A stretch of DNA of 64,000 nucleotides from Porphyridium purpureum (GCA_008690995.1 VRMN01000001.1:1178001-1242000); one strand, 5' to 3'. Counted from the first letter of the stretch, positions 38,079 through 48,821 are shown. Made by a program: numbers and translations. The notes: a model not told the origin generated them from the sequence alone.

Positions 38079-41000
38079 ATGGCGGAAGACGGCGCTGCGC
38101 TTGCGGCTCGTGAAGCGTCCGACGCAGAAGTAGTGGAGACACATGGCGCAGACCCGCTGGACGCGGCGCCGGAGCGTGCGGTCGGCAATGGCGCACAAGG
38201 GGACGCGGTGCTCGGGATGGACGACGCGGGCAGTGGGGTCGACGGTGTCGAGCAGCGCTCTTTCATGGAGGGAGGCTCCTACGAGGATAAGGCGGGCGGA
38301 GAAGGGCGTGGCGAACTGAGTACTTCGGACGCGACACAAGCGGGATTCTCAGTCGTGGAGCCTGTCGGTGTCAGCAAGGTGCGCTCCAGCTTTCCATTTC
38401 CGCACCCGCCGACCGTTCTGAAGCGTGCAAAGGACAGCGCGTCTGTCGGCGTGCGGCTGCGACGCTTTTGGGGGAGGTCTGAAGATGTTGTGCCCCTCCG
38501 CGATCCCAGCGATGGAACAATATGGCTTTTTGTTCTGGCCGGCCCGGGGAAAAAGATCATCGAGTGGGTCGTCCTCGTGTGGTTTTTCATTCAACTTGTG
38601 TTCTCCTTTGTGATCGTCTTTGGTACACTGTTTAAAACAGTTCTCGGCATTTTGTACGGCTTTGTCTTTCCGGCGTGGCAGACTATCGACGGCATGACCT
38701 TTTCAAAGACAAATTTTTGGGCCGGCATTTGCGCGATTGCGCTGTCCATGTATGTTATGGCGGCCTGGGTGTGGTCCGCCGCACTTTTGGCCATCGACGC
38801 CTTCTACAATTTTGTCACCTTCCGCAGGGACTGGACCATGCTCTTGTGGAGTAGGGAGGAAATTGCGTCAGGCAAGAACGCTCTCTTCACGTGCGCTTGC
38901 GCTCGTGGTACATTCAAGCTCTGTCGCTGTGGACGGAAAACTGAGTTGGATCTACAGGAGGCACAGCTCTCCAGCGGCGCGGCTTGGAGTCTTCAAATGC
39001 TGCTGTATGGCGCTTTGCTTATTGTGCCGTTTGTCGGATACACCATTGGCGTTTTCTCAGAGAGTGTGGAGCCGTGGACCCTACTTTTTACGTACAGCTT
39101 TTGGGCGGGATATATTCTTTCGGTGCTCATGTATTTCAAGTTCCGCCTGCATGAGCACATCGCTTGCCACCTCTACTTTGACCGCTTGGAAAGCTACATG
39201 TTACTTCACGGTATGGGACCGGGCTTGAAAGATGCCCGACAGGAAAGCAGTAGCAAGTTCTTCCGTCGTTTGTGGGCAAAGTTGAAGGGCTTTGGAAGGC
39301 GTCTCTCGTTGCTGGTTCAGGGCACATTGAGTAAGTCTGACAGAACAACAATCAAGCCAGAAAACCCCAAACCTCCATATTATGGATTCATGGACCGCTG
39401 GTGGCTCACAGTTTATACGCACCCGTTTGCTCGGCATGACCACAATACGTACTCGAACACGTACAAGTTTGTCTTTGCCTTTTTCTTTCTCATCGAGTCG
39501 GGTCTGTATGTCGCGTTTCTGTTGCTGATTTACTACTTTGCGTCAGATGCAAGCACGACACTGATTGTAGGTATGATGCTGTTCTTCGGCATCCTGCTTT
39601 CGTGCGTATGGCTGCTGCGCGCGCGCAGCATTTTGCTTCGATGGCTCGACGCTCCGGAAGACTACAGGCAAACGCTTCCCCGCAGACCGAAAAACTGGCT
39701 GTCATTTTGGGCTTCCAAGGCCTTCACCTGCTGTTCGAATGCCGTCGAAAAACCGGAGCAGCGCTTCAGTAAGGTGAGAATTGCGTGGTCTGTGATCGTT
39801 CTGCTGACTTTTCTGTCCGGCTTTGTGTGCGCGTGGGTGGTTAGCTACTCGTTTGGCCTGTTCTACTTGCTTTTTGGCGCCCTGGCGCTGGAGCTATACA
39901 TATACAGCGTGCGACACCTGGACATCCTGCTGGTTTTCGAGCGAGGCGCGTGGAAGAGCGCCCAGAACGTTTACAATCTTATGGACGGTTTCAAGCCGCA
40001 TGAAACTGGGCAACAGGAGATTGACGAAGAGGGGATCGGAACGTATCTTCAGGCCTTGAAATGCGGGAAAAAGGAAGCACAAGGAGAGACGCTGCCGGCA
40101 GAGAATGAGCTGGCCCATGAGTATTGCATGGATGTACCCCGCAGGCTTTTGTCTCAAACGAAAATGACCGATGGCGATGAAATTGAGATGGGCAAGCTGG
40201 GCTCGACGAGTATCGATGCCCAAGAGGGCAGGGATGGGATCGAAGAGGACCAGGTGTTTCTCGCGTCTCTTTCAAGAGACCTCTACTCATTCTACAGGGG
40301 ACGCTGGGTCATCATTTGGCTGAGCACAATCATGGTCATTGTGGGGCTTTGCATGCTGATCCTGTACGGACAGAGTGCCTCGATCAACCGACCTGTGGGA
40401 GCCTTTGCGACGGGCTCTCCGATTCTGCCGAATCCCGGCTTCAACAACCAGCTGGTGTATCTTTGCGGCAACACGACAGCGCCATTGCAACCAAACTACA
40501 ACCTTACCATGTTGGATTACGCTTTTCTAAGCGCGGCTGCATATATTCCCGTGCAGTCAATCCAGTCAGTGATGCAGATATGGTTTCCAGATCGATTTGT
40601 CGTGGCCAGGACGCCACAGGGCAATGGTACCAGGGAGGCATATTTTTACGACTTTTACGATCCGCTGCTGGATATTTCAGTCATTGCGATCCGCGGGACC
40701 ACGGAATGGTGAGTTTCTGACGTGTTCTTTCCTTTTCTTTGTCAGCGCTGAGCGCAACAAGTGCAGCAAGCGCAATAAGTATCCTTTCTTGCGTTTCATG
40801 GCCCATATACACGGATAGAAGTTTGGACTAACCACCTGATTTTGTGCTCATACCGTCATTTCGTCGGCCATTGTTCTCTTGCTTGCGCTCCTGTGTCGCC
40901 CGCACTCCAGGTATGATTGGATTCAGGACGCTGATATTTGGCTCGAGGCTGGAATTTTGCAGCTATACACCATTGCGTTTCCCTTTGGTCTCGCGTATGA

Positions 41001-41514
41001 GCCGGCGTTCCCGAACGCCGTTAAGCTGATGGGAGGGTTTCTAGACATCCTCGTTGAAAGGGAAGACCGATTTTACGGAGTCCCAGTTCAACAGTATGTC
41101 AAGTCGATTGAAAGCAACCGTTCCGACATCGTGTACACAGGCCACAGCCTTGGCGGTGGCTTGGCGCTCATTCTCGGTTCGATTGACGGCTTCAGTGCAT
41201 TTGGAATGTCTGCCCCAGGCTTACTGTACACTCGAGGGAAGTTTGACATTCCTGCCATCAATGTGACCCGCACGGCGTTCAATGTGCAGCCTTTCCATGA
41301 CCTGGTCCCGAAAATCGACAAGCAGGCTCTTATGTTGCAGAAAATCAACTGCGACTTTGATCCTTTCACGTGCCACTCGATCGATATCACGATTTGCCAG
41401 ATCCAGTCAATATGCGGCGACCCGGCGGGCAGACAGGTTGAGGACGACAGCAATCCGACCGAGCCGTTTGTGTGCCCGACGGTTCCAAGCGCACAGAGTG
41501 TCAACTTCACGTAG
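38079..41514 (+). CDS. Polytopic membrane class 3 lipase (diacylglycerol-lipase-like), two exons
   Basis: Exons 38079-40708 and 40911-41514 give 1,077 residues. The longer reading starts at GTG. An acidic N-terminus is followed by about eight to ten membrane segments, from WVVLVWFFIQLVFSFVIV (about residue 170) to WVIIWLSTIMVIVGLCM (about 745). A Cys-rich cytosolic loop (FTCACARGTFKLCRC) lies near residue 270. The lipase_3 domain follows, running from ISVIAIRGTTEW across the splice to YDWIQDADIW, with the nucleophile elbow GHSLGGG (Ser956) and an HDLVPKID segment near the catalytic His. The Asp is probably in the intervening strand region. Animal DAGLs have four N-terminal TM helices, so this one has an enlarged membrane domain. 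It probably acts on membrane glycerolipids. Confidence 0.85.
40709..40910 (+). other. Spliceosomal intron of the lipase gene
   Basis: 202 bp, beginning GTGAGT and ending CTCCAG, with a canonical ACTAAC branch-like site at 40827-40832. Splicing joins GAATG to GTATGATTGG, restoring E-W-Y-D-W-I-Q-D inside the lipase domain. Without it, exon 1 ends at a TGA two bases past the donor. Confidence 0.9.
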
Positions 41515-41538
41515 GCGCCAAGTATTTTTTACGTGGCG

Positions 41539-41574
41539 TGGCAAGCGTGGCAAGCGCGGCAAGCGCGGCAAGCG
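41539..41574. repeat. Tandem 9-bp repeat (YGGCAAGCG)x4
   Basis: Four head-to-tail copies of TGGCAAGCG or CGGCAAGCG lie 24 bp after the lipase stop, in the 3' UTR. They could be a simple minisatellite or form hairpins with GC-rich partners. Confidence 0.85.
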
Positions 41575-41665
41575 CATGAGCGATTAAACCAAGGTGCTCC
41601 TCTTATCTTTTCCCCAATGCTTTCAACTTTAAGTCTTCTTTGTTTTCTGCCTCACTCATTAGAAT

Positions 41666-42385
41666 CTAAACCTTCATGACCTCCTTTTCCTTCTCTGCGA
41701 GCGCATTATCAACCATCTTCACGTACTTGTCGGTCAGTTTCTGGATTCTGTCCTGACCGTCCTTACTCTCGTCCTTACCGATCTCCGAATCCTTTTCCAT
41801 CTTTTTGATCTTCTCGACAATGTCCCGACGAATATTTCGCACGGCGACGCGACCGTCCTCGGCAAGCTGCTTGAGTTGTTTCACAAACTCCTTGCGCCGC
41901 TCCTGCGTGAGCGCAGGGACGTTCAGGCGGAGGGTGCTGCCGTCGGTCTGCGGTGTCATGCCGAGATCTGATTCCATGATGGCGCGCTCAACATCCTTCA
42001 CGCACGAAGGGTCGAAGACTTCGACCTGCAGTACGGTCGACGAGGGCGTAGATACAGAGGCAAGTTGCTTGAGCGGCGTCTCGACGCCCCAGTACGACAC
42101 TACGACGCGGTCAAGCACCGCCGGATTCGCGCGGCCTGTGCGAATCGTGTTGAAACTCTGACCCACCGCGTCCATGCTCTTCGACATCCTCTCCTCGGCG
42201 TTCGCCACCAAGTCATCCACACTCATCCTCGGCTGAACAGCACACACGCGCAGCAGCGGCCGGCCACCTTTCCACGCGGTTCTCGCGCGCGTCACCACGC
42301 CCCCTCGCGCATCGTACCCACACAACACTGAACCATACCCGAGTCCGCTCGCACGCGCGGCTCCACAACCTCCGACAAACGCCAT
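41666..42385 (-). CDS. Ribosome recycling factor, plastid-targeted
   Basis: 239 residues from the ATG at 42385; an upstream in-frame reading exists to 42460. The protein splits post-termination 70S ribosomes together with EF-G. The mature RRF is about 185 residues, with the long helical domain carrying FNTIRTGRANPAVLDRV and the C-terminal helix with LTQERRKEFVKQLKQLAEDG and VRNIRRDIVEKIKK. The beta-rich domain II holds TPSSTVLQVEVFDPS and GSTLRLNVP. The N-terminal 50 residues start MAFVGGCGAARASG, with a Phe at position 3 and basic/hydroxylated composition, as in red algal plastid transit peptides. A mitochondrial role cannot be excluded. Confidence 0.93.
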   Translation of the reverse strand: MAFVGGCGAARASGLGYGSVLCGYDARGGVVTRARTAWKGGRPLLRVCAVQPRMSVDDLVANAEERMSKSMDAVGQSFNTIRTGRANPAVLDRVVVSYWGVETPLKQLASVSTPSSTVLQVEVFDPSCVKDVERAIMESDLGMTPQTDGSTLRLNVPALTQERRKEFVKQLKQLAEDGRVAVRNIRRDIVEKIKKMEKDSEIGKDESKDGQDRIQKLTDKYVKMVDNALAEKEKEVMKV

Positions 42386-42541
42386 TACAGACCCAACTTC
42401 AGTGAAGCGCGCGCTCTTACAGACACACTCGTGCCACCTCCTCACCTGCGTCTCATCCACTCCCAGCTTTAGCGTCTCGGGTGCTGCCGACCTCCTGCAG
42501 ATCGTCGCAACAAGCTTACATAGAATTTCATCTGCCGAAGT

Positions 42542-43459
42542 TCAGCGCGAGTTGAATGGCACCGCACGGAGCCGTCTGCGGAGCAACACGAGCACCGCCA
42601 GAAGAAGAACGGACAAGGTGGCGAGAATGCGGACGCGCGATCTGGCTGATGAGAAGCACCACAGCGTTCGTACGGATTTGGCTCTCGCGTTAAGAGCGGG
42701 CCAGAACGGCTGGCGCGAAAGCACGGCCACGACAGGTGCCAACAAGCATTGGATTCGCGAGGAAAGAGTGGAAGCACCGTCGGCCGAAGTCGCGAGCGAG
42801 GATGCACGAGTCGCCGTCGTATCAGGTGTCTCATGCTCGCGCAAACCGTATCGTTCTTCGGCGCGTTTCAAAGATAGTTCGAGGACATGTCTGCCGTGCT
42901 CGCCAAGAGGAAAATCAGGCCTGCTGAATTCCTCCATTAGAAAAGCCTTGCCCGATTTTCTTGTCAATAATTGGTTCCATTCGCTTGCTCCTGCTCGTTT
43001 CGCACGTTTCCCACTCGAGTCGCGAGCGTCCAACGGCACAAGCACGTCACACACGTACACTTGAACAAGGCGTTGGTATTGGATCGGCGTGAGGTCGATT
43101 TGTGCTGCGTGCGCGCGGTACTGATGAAACGCAGAGCAAGCCTCTTTAAGCTTGCCTTGCCTAGCAAACAGGCTCATGCAGGTGAGCAGCAGCTCATAGT
43201 TCATGGTTTTCATGAGGTCTCCCTCCCGTCCACGTTCGATGCCCATGCACACCGTTGCCTTGTCCAAGGCTTCTTCATGGCGGTTCAAGTTTACTAGTGC
43301 CTGCAGTTCAAGACTAATCGCAAAGGGATTAGGGTGCAGGGCCGCGACCGCGGTAGCCGCATCCGTCTCATCATCTGGCGCACGGCACTGCTCCAAAACG
43401 CGCTCAAACTCTGCAAGCGCGAAATATCGCCGCGCGTTACGAACGCGAAGTGTCTCCAT
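42542..43459 (-). CDS. Tail-anchored TPR-like protein, possible peroxisomal APEM9/PEX26-type
   Basis: 305 residues from the ATG at 43459 (METLRVRNARRYF); the longer frame begins at TTG. The N-terminal 190 residues form helical pairs of TPR character, such as LAEFERVLEQC, LQALVNLNRHEEALDKA, YELLLTCMSLFARQGKLKEAC and YQRLVQVYV. A variable region follows, then a single C-terminal hydrophobic segment (about 280-297, ILATLSVLLLAVLVLL) bordered by basic residues (RRRLR). That layout matches tail-anchored peroxisomal membrane proteins of the PEX26/APEM9 family, which recruit the PEX1-PEX6 ATPases. The layout is seen directly; the family link is inferred and weak. It could instead be a mitochondrial fission-type adaptor. 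Confidence 0.7.
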   Translation of the reverse strand: METLRVRNARRYFALAEFERVLEQCRAPDDETDAATAVAALHPNPFAISLELQALVNLNRHEEALDKATVCMGIERGREGDLMKTMNYELLLTCMSLFARQGKLKEACSAFHQYRAHAAQIDLTPIQYQRLVQVYVCDVLVPLDARDSSGKRAKRAGASEWNQLLTRKSGKAFLMEEFSRPDFPLGEHGRHVLELSLKRAEERYGLREHETPDTTATRASSLATSADGASTLSSRIQCLLAPVVAVLSRQPFWPALNARAKSVRTLWCFSSARSRVRILATLSVLLLAVLVLLRRRLRAVPFNSR

Positions 43460-43759
43460 CAGCCAAGCCGAGCAGGACGTCCCATCAATATACACGTAGA
43501 CCTGCCGCTTCCTCCTACCGTGTAGCTTCGCGGACAAACACGTACACCATGCGCTTCCTCGGGAGCCGCGCGCCCCCAAAGGAGTTGACGTTGAACTGCC
43601 AACTTGCCGCTACTACTTTTGTAGACGAGTCGCAGGAAGATGCCAATGACCGTTCAAAGACCGCAGTCGAAGCCGGCAGCGGCAGGAGTGCGTCATAGCC
43701 TGCCGGAATTCAGTGAGGCTGCATTATTATCATTTTAATTTCTTGTTCTTTGCGATCCT

Positions 43760-46201
43760 CTAAAACGCGCGGAAGCCAGACTGGATTTCATTCCATTCAT
43801 GTCGCTCAAAGATTTCTTTGCTCGCCTTGGGCTTCTTGGATTTGACGCTCTGGTACGGCATGTCGGATCCCAACGACTTTGCGCCGAGCTGAAGCTTTCT
43901 CTGCCAGCGCTTGATGACCCATGTCGGAACATGGGCGATATCCATGTCTCTAAAAACGACGCGCAATTGACTTGCACCCAGCAGGGAGCCGCGGGTCGCC
44001 CTCTGCCCGATACTGAGTCGCAAAATATCTTCCAGCAAGCGCTGATTCGGCTTGATGCCGGAACTCTTCAGCCGCTCGTACACTGGCCATGCCCTCTTTG
44101 CGTCTGCGGCAGATAAGTACGCATGGATCAGCACAGAGTACGTGATAAGGTCCGGCCGAATCGAGCCACCAACACGCTCCATCTCATCAACCACACGCTC
44201 AGCGAGGTCAATCTCGTCACACCGAACGAGTGCGCTCACAAAGGCGTTCAGTGAAGTCAAATCCACGGGCCCTCGACTCGCTCTCAGCGCGGCAAACGAG
44301 CGTTTGACGCCCGATAGGTTCCGGGCTTTGCCATGGCCACTGAGAACTGTCGTCCACGTAATCGCGTCTGGCTTGATGTCCAGCTCAATCATTCTCTCCA
44401 AGAGCCGCTCGACGGCGTTCATATCGCCAACCTGTGCAAAGCCGTTCATGAGAGTGTTGAATTCAATGGCACCGGTTTCTGTGGGGAACTTGCGCACCAT
44501 TTCGAGCAAAAGTTCACTAGCGTCCCTTAAAGATGATTGCTGTCCAGTAAGAGTCAAACCGCGGATCATAGCGCGGTATGTTGTGGACAATGGATCGACA
44601 CCCAGACGCTTCATACCACGAAAGAAAAACCATGCTCTTCCCATATCCTCTTCTGCTAGCGCGGCAGTGATGATACTCGTGTGCGTCTCTGCAGATGGCC
44701 GACCGCCTTTGGCCTCAAACTCGTTCATCACTTCTATCGCCTCACTAAATCGACCTACTTGGGCCAGCCCGTTGATCACTGTGTTGTAGGCAATGAGATC
44801 GTCAATATCATTGCCATCAATACTCTTGATTGCGAAGACGAGCTTCTGTGCGCGCACCCATGCATTTCCGTTCACGCACGCAAGCAGCAAAGTGTTCCGA
44901 GTCACCTTCGACGGTTCCAGGCCTAGATCCAGCATTTCCTTGCGCAAAGCAAATGCTTCATCTACGAGTCCAAGCTCGGCCAGCCCTTTCATCACTGTAT
45001 TGTACGACCGAACATTTGGCTGGACTGACCACTCAGCGGGCATCGATGAAAGCAGCTTTTGCGCGCGCTTGACTTTCTTACACCTCACCAGCGCATCAAT
45101 CGCCGCGTTGAGGGCAACTTGATCTGGTTGCACACGCTGTGTATGCATACGCTGCAGCGTGCGTTCGACTCCTACGTCATTCCCGCTTCTTCCATACGCT
45201 TTGATGAGAGCCGCGTACGCGTACGGGCCTGCCTTGACACCATGACTCTCCATTTCCGAGATAATATCGCGGGCCAAGCCGACATTCCGCTGCTCTGCGG
45301 CTAAGTCTGCGGCCAAACAGCACATCTTCTCATCTGGCTCGCACGCAGCAAATCCGTTAGCCTTCTTCTCTCGAGCAATGGCCCACATACGTGTCAACAT
45401 AGCCGCGAGCTCCTCTGGACGACCCGCATCCCGCAGTGCACGAGCCACCAGAGCGTACGAGCTCAATCTCATTACCTTCACATGGCGCTCCATTACCTGC
45501 AGGGCACGGAGCGTGTTTTTCCACTCTACAACGTGGCGTGACAAATCATTCACAAAGCCGTGCATCTCGCCATAGGCAATGGGAAATCTTGGATTCGGCG
45601 CGTGAGCAACAACTGTACCTTCCGCGCTTCCTACGCTCCACGCGTCTGGCTCAGAGGTGTTCGCTTGCTGCAATGATAAAGTGTGTATCCGTGACAGCTC
45701 TTCCACGGCAGAGACTGCCAGTCCAAACTTGTGGTCCTTCCTAGCACCTTCAAAGATCTGAACGAGTTGCTCCTTTGACTGGAGCACACCTTTAGCATCA
45801 CGCATCACCAAAGGACAGTAGTCACCATCGTCTGACCCTGACCCTGACCCAAATCCCATTCGACCGGTCGAACCATTCGCGCTGTCGAGCCCGGTCACGG
45901 CGCGCACGGTTACATTCAATCCCGCCTCGCGGCCAAAGCCTGTCGTCCGTTTAGCTTCCTGCCCATCTATTCGTGAGGGCTCGAACCTCGCTCCCTCCTT
46001 ATCAAACGACGCACTACTAGACGCGACTGCAACGATAAACACGCAGGACGACGCGCACACGTTCCGTCGTCGAGCGCGCGTCGCGTTTGCCACATGCGCG
46101 CAGCGCGCATCACCACAGCGCACGCAACTGTGCACTGCGCACGGGCACGCGCACCATCTCGGCTTTGCAGTGTGCGCCACACCGACAAATCCGCAGCTCA
46201 T
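43760..46201 (-). CDS. Pentatricopeptide repeat (P-class) organelle RNA-binding protein
   Basis: 813 residues from the ATG at 46201; the longer frame begins at GTG. The N-terminal 100 residues are Cys/Arg/Ala-rich, a probable organelle transit peptide, followed by a Gly-Ser run (GSGSGS). From about residue 230 there are roughly a dozen 35-residue PPR motifs, with clear examples containing YAALIKAYGRSGN, YNTVMKGLAELGLVDEAFAL, YNTVINGLAQVGRFSEAIEVM and FNTLMNGFAQVGDMNAVERLL. The region before about 670 holds most motifs, and the tail is short with no Smr, DYW or E domain. P-class PPR proteins bind specific plastid or mitochondrial transcripts to aid processing, stability or translation. The target cannot be read from the sequence here. 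Confidence 0.92.
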   Translation of the reverse strand: MSCGFVGVAHTAKPRWCACPCAVHSCVRCGDARCAHVANATRARRRNVCASSCVFIVAVASSSASFDKEGARFEPSRIDGQEAKRTTGFGREAGLNVTVRAVTGLDSANGSTGRMGFGSGSGSDDGDYCPLVMRDAKGVLQSKEQLVQIFEGARKDHKFGLAVSAVEELSRIHTLSLQQANTSEPDAWSVGSAEGTVVAHAPNPRFPIAYGEMHGFVNDLSRHVVEWKNTLRALQVMERHVKVMRLSSYALVARALRDAGRPEELAAMLTRMWAIAREKKANGFAACEPDEKMCCLAADLAAEQRNVGLARDIISEMESHGVKAGPYAYAALIKAYGRSGNDVGVERTLQRMHTQRVQPDQVALNAAIDALVRCKKVKRAQKLLSSMPAEWSVQPNVRSYNTVMKGLAELGLVDEAFALRKEMLDLGLEPSKVTRNTLLLACVNGNAWVRAQKLVFAIKSIDGNDIDDLIAYNTVINGLAQVGRFSEAIEVMNEFEAKGGRPSAETHTSIITAALAEEDMGRAWFFFRGMKRLGVDPLSTTYRAMIRGLTLTGQQSSLRDASELLLEMVRKFPTETGAIEFNTLMNGFAQVGDMNAVERLLERMIELDIKPDAITWTTVLSGHGKARNLSGVKRSFAALRASRGPVDLTSLNAFVSALVRCDEIDLAERVVDEMERVGGSIRPDLITYSVLIHAYLSAADAKRAWPVYERLKSSGIKPNQRLLEDILRLSIGQRATRGSLLGASQLRVVFRDMDIAHVPTWVIKRWQRKLQLGAKSLGSDMPYQSVKSKKPKASKEIFERHEWNEIQSGFRAF

Positions 46202-46578
46202 CCTCCTTCGCACGCCACGCTCGCGACCGACACACGTTCCCACAAAGCCTGACTAGTACTTCTTGCCACTCCTGCTGCTGGTTCTTCTTTCCACAATGCC
46301 CGCTCAGTCCCAATCTCACACCAAACACCAACCCACCACACAACCGGACGGAATATCATAAAACGCCCCCATTTCACATGTAGAGGTGGAGGCTGTGGCC
46401 AGAACTGCCAATGTTTAACACTTACTTTAACGATATTATTATGATTAATTTAATTTGATGTTTATGCGACGAGTTGGGATTTTTTAACGAACGGTGGAGG
46501 CGCCGCCCGCGGAAGTGGTCGGGGTGCAGACGACGAGAACAGGGACAGAGCGAGAGAGGGTGAGTGAGCAGCGTAAGG
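46202..46578. other. Divergent spacer with AT-rich tract
   Basis: 377 bp between the PPR and GluRS starts. An AT-rich block (about 46430-46470) and a CATGTAGAGGTGGAGG stretch near 46376 are the only notable features. Confidence 0.5.
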
Positions 46579-48783
46579 ATGGAGGTGAGAGTGGGTCCGC
46601 AATGTCTGTGCACGCGCGCAGTGTACCGCATGCTGAACCTGACGGCGACACATTGCGCGCTGGTTCAGGAGAAGCAGGGCAGCGGTGACGGCGGCGCGGA
46701 GCGCGCGGGAAGGGTCGTGTGCTCGTATCCGTCGGGACAGAGCCTCACCGAGCCGCACGTCGCGACGTCGGCTGATAAAACGGCGCCGAAGAGCCGCATC
46801 GACATGTCAGACGCCGCGGCGGCGATGATGCTGTGGCACGGAGGACGGATGCCTGGCTGTAAGCTGCTCGACGCGTCGCAGATGATTTTGTGCGCCGAAT
46901 GGATGAACACGATCGCGCGCCTGCCTGCCGAGGAGCTGTTGAAAACCGTAAATTTGCATCTCGTGCTTCGCACTTTCGTCCTGGGCGAGATGTTTTCAGT
47001 CGCAGACGTGGCGATCTGGGCGCACTTTGTGCAGAATCCGCGCGCAGCAGATGCGCTGCGACTTTGCTTGGAGGAAAGAAATCCAGCAACGCGCTTCTTC
47101 CGGCGCTGGTGGAAGTATTTGACATCTCTAGACGTGCTCAAGGTTGCCCAGCAGGCCGCACAGAGCACCGTAACGGGTGACTGGGACGAGGTGATGCGAT
47201 TGGCCAAGTCCGCCGGCTCTTTTGATCTCGATTTCCCGGGCCTGGAGCCCGGCAAGGTTGTCACGCGCTTTCCGCCAGAGCCGTCCGGCTACTTGCATAT
47301 TGGGCATGCCAAGGCCGCGCTCATGAATGACTTTCTTGCTCGCTATTATGGGGGCAAGTTGATCATCCGCTTCGACGACACGAATCCAATGAAGGAAAAG
47401 CTGGAGTACGAGCAGAGCATCCTTGAAGATTTGGGGCGGCTGGGAGTACGACCTGATGTTATGGAATATACAAGCGACTACTTTGAGACTTTGCTGGAGT
47501 TTGCCAAGCGCTTCATTCTGGAGGGCAAGGCATACGTAGACATGACACCCGTCGAGCAGGTGCGCGAAATGCGCATGAAGCGTGAAGAGAGCGAGTTTCG
47601 CTCGCAGTCTGTCGAAAAAAACTTAGAGCTCTGGGATGAGATGCTGAGCGCGACAGAGACTGGCCAAAAATGTGTGCTACGCGCGAAAATCGACATGAAA
47701 AACAACAATGGTGCCATGCGAGATCCAATTTTGTACCGTTTCGTGCTCGATCCACCGCATCACCGCACAGGCACCAAGTACAAGATGTACCCGAGTTATG
47801 ATTTTTCCTGTCCGATCGTAGACTCTTTGGAGGGTGTGACGCATGCTCTGCGTTCGGCAGAATACTCAGATCGCGAGGAGCAGTATTATTGGATGGCAAA
47901 AGCGGCCGGTTTGCGGGTGCCGCACATGTGGGACTTTGCGCGCTTGAACTTCCAATACACGGTCATGTCAAAGCGCAAACTTTTGTGGTTTGTAACGCAG
48001 GGTTACGTGGAGGGTTGGAATGATCCACGGTTCCCCACAGTTCAAGGCATTCGGCGCCGTGGCTTGACCGTCACGGCTTTGCGTGCCTTTATCCTTTCGC
48101 AAGGCGCAAGCAAGGCCAGTAGCTTGATGGAGTGGGACAAGATCTGGGCCATCAACAAGAAAGTTATCGATCCGATTGCGCCCCGCCACACGGCCATTGA
48201 CGCTGCGAACCACGTGCGCGCCGTGGTGCAAAATTTTGGTGATGCAGAAGAGGTGGTAAGCGCGCCAAAGCACAAGAAGAACCCCGACGTCGGCATGAAG
48301 CTTGTGATTCGCAGCAAGGCCTTGATTCTGGAAAAGGAGGATGCGGCCTCGGTCAAAGTTGGCGAGATCGTGACCCTGATGGATTGGGGGAATATGCGTG
48401 TGGAGCACGTGGACGAAGCAGACGGTTCCTTGAAACTGGAATTTCTGCCTGATAACGCGGACTTTAAAAAGACCAAGAAATTCACGTGGCTTTCGGCCCA
48501 TCGTCCGAACGAGCTGGTGCCCGTGCTTCTGGTCAAGTTCGACCACCTTGTAACTAAGGCCAAAATCGAGGAGGAAGACGATATCGAAAAGATTCGTAAC
48601 CCTAACTCACGTGTAGAGACGCCGGCGCTAGCGGACGTCAATGTCAGAGGGCTGCAGAAGGGCGACATCATCCAAATGGAGCGGCGCGGCTTCTTTATTT
48701 GCGACTCGGTTCCCTTTTCGGATGCTGCCAAGGAACGCATGATAACTCTGTTTGAGATTCCCGACGGCCGGGGTGCACGGTAG
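46579..48783 (+). CDS. Cytosolic glutamyl-tRNA synthetase
   Basis: 734 residues from the ATG at 46579; the longer frame begins at GTG. The N-terminal 180 residues have a GST-like helical domain (about 80-180, with LVLRTFVLGEMFSVADVAIW), the appendage used by eukaryotic GluRS for complex assembly. The class I catalytic core starts VVTRFPPEPSGYLHIGHAKAA, with HIGH at about residue 241, then RFDDTNP, and the KMSKS counterpart VMSKRKL near 461. The C-terminal anticodon-binding part is of the archaeal/eukaryotic beta-barrel type (SKALILEKEDA, VNVRGLQKGDIIQMER). The gene makes Glu-tRNA for cytosolic translation. The stop is 38 bp from the converging DUF1823 gene. Confidence 0.96.
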   Translation: MEVRVGPQCLCTRAVYRMLNLTATHCALVQEKQGSGDGGAERAGRVVCSYPSGQSLTEPHVATSADKTAPKSRIDMSDAAAAMMLWHGGRMPGCKLLDASQMILCAEWMNTIARLPAEELLKTVNLHLVLRTFVLGEMFSVADVAIWAHFVQNPRAADALRLCLEERNPATRFFRRWWKYLTSLDVLKVAQQAAQSTVTGDWDEVMRLAKSAGSFDLDFPGLEPGKVVTRFPPEPSGYLHIGHAKAALMNDFLARYYGGKLIIRFDDTNPMKEKLEYEQSILEDLGRLGVRPDVMEYTSDYFETLLEFAKRFILEGKAYVDMTPVEQVREMRMKREESEFRSQSVEKNLELWDEMLSATETGQKCVLRAKIDMKNNNGAMRDPILYRFVLDPPHHRTGTKYKMYPSYDFSCPIVDSLEGVTHALRSAEYSDREEQYYWMAKAAGLRVPHMWDFARLNFQYTVMSKRKLLWFVTQGYVEGWNDPRFPTVQGIRRRGLTVTALRAFILSQGASKASSLMEWDKIWAINKKVIDPIAPRHTAIDAANHVRAVVQNFGDAEEVVSAPKHKKNPDVGMKLVIRSKALILEKEDAASVKVGEIVTLMDWGNMRVEHVDEADGSLKLEFLPDNADFKKTKKFTWLSAHRPNELVPVLLVKFDHLVTKAKIEEEDDIEKIRNPNSRVETPALADVNVRGLQKGDIIQMERRGFFICDSVPFSDAAKERMITLFEIPDGRGAR

Positions 48784-48821
48784 ATCGACCGCTCCTGGAT
48801 CAGTCGACGGGGTCAAAATGA

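Noticed and set aside
40715-40878. Second gene starting at 40879 for the lipase domain
   Set aside because: The frame starts with no targeting signal, and splicing at GTGAGT/CTCCAG restores the lipase fold in continuity with the upstream exon.
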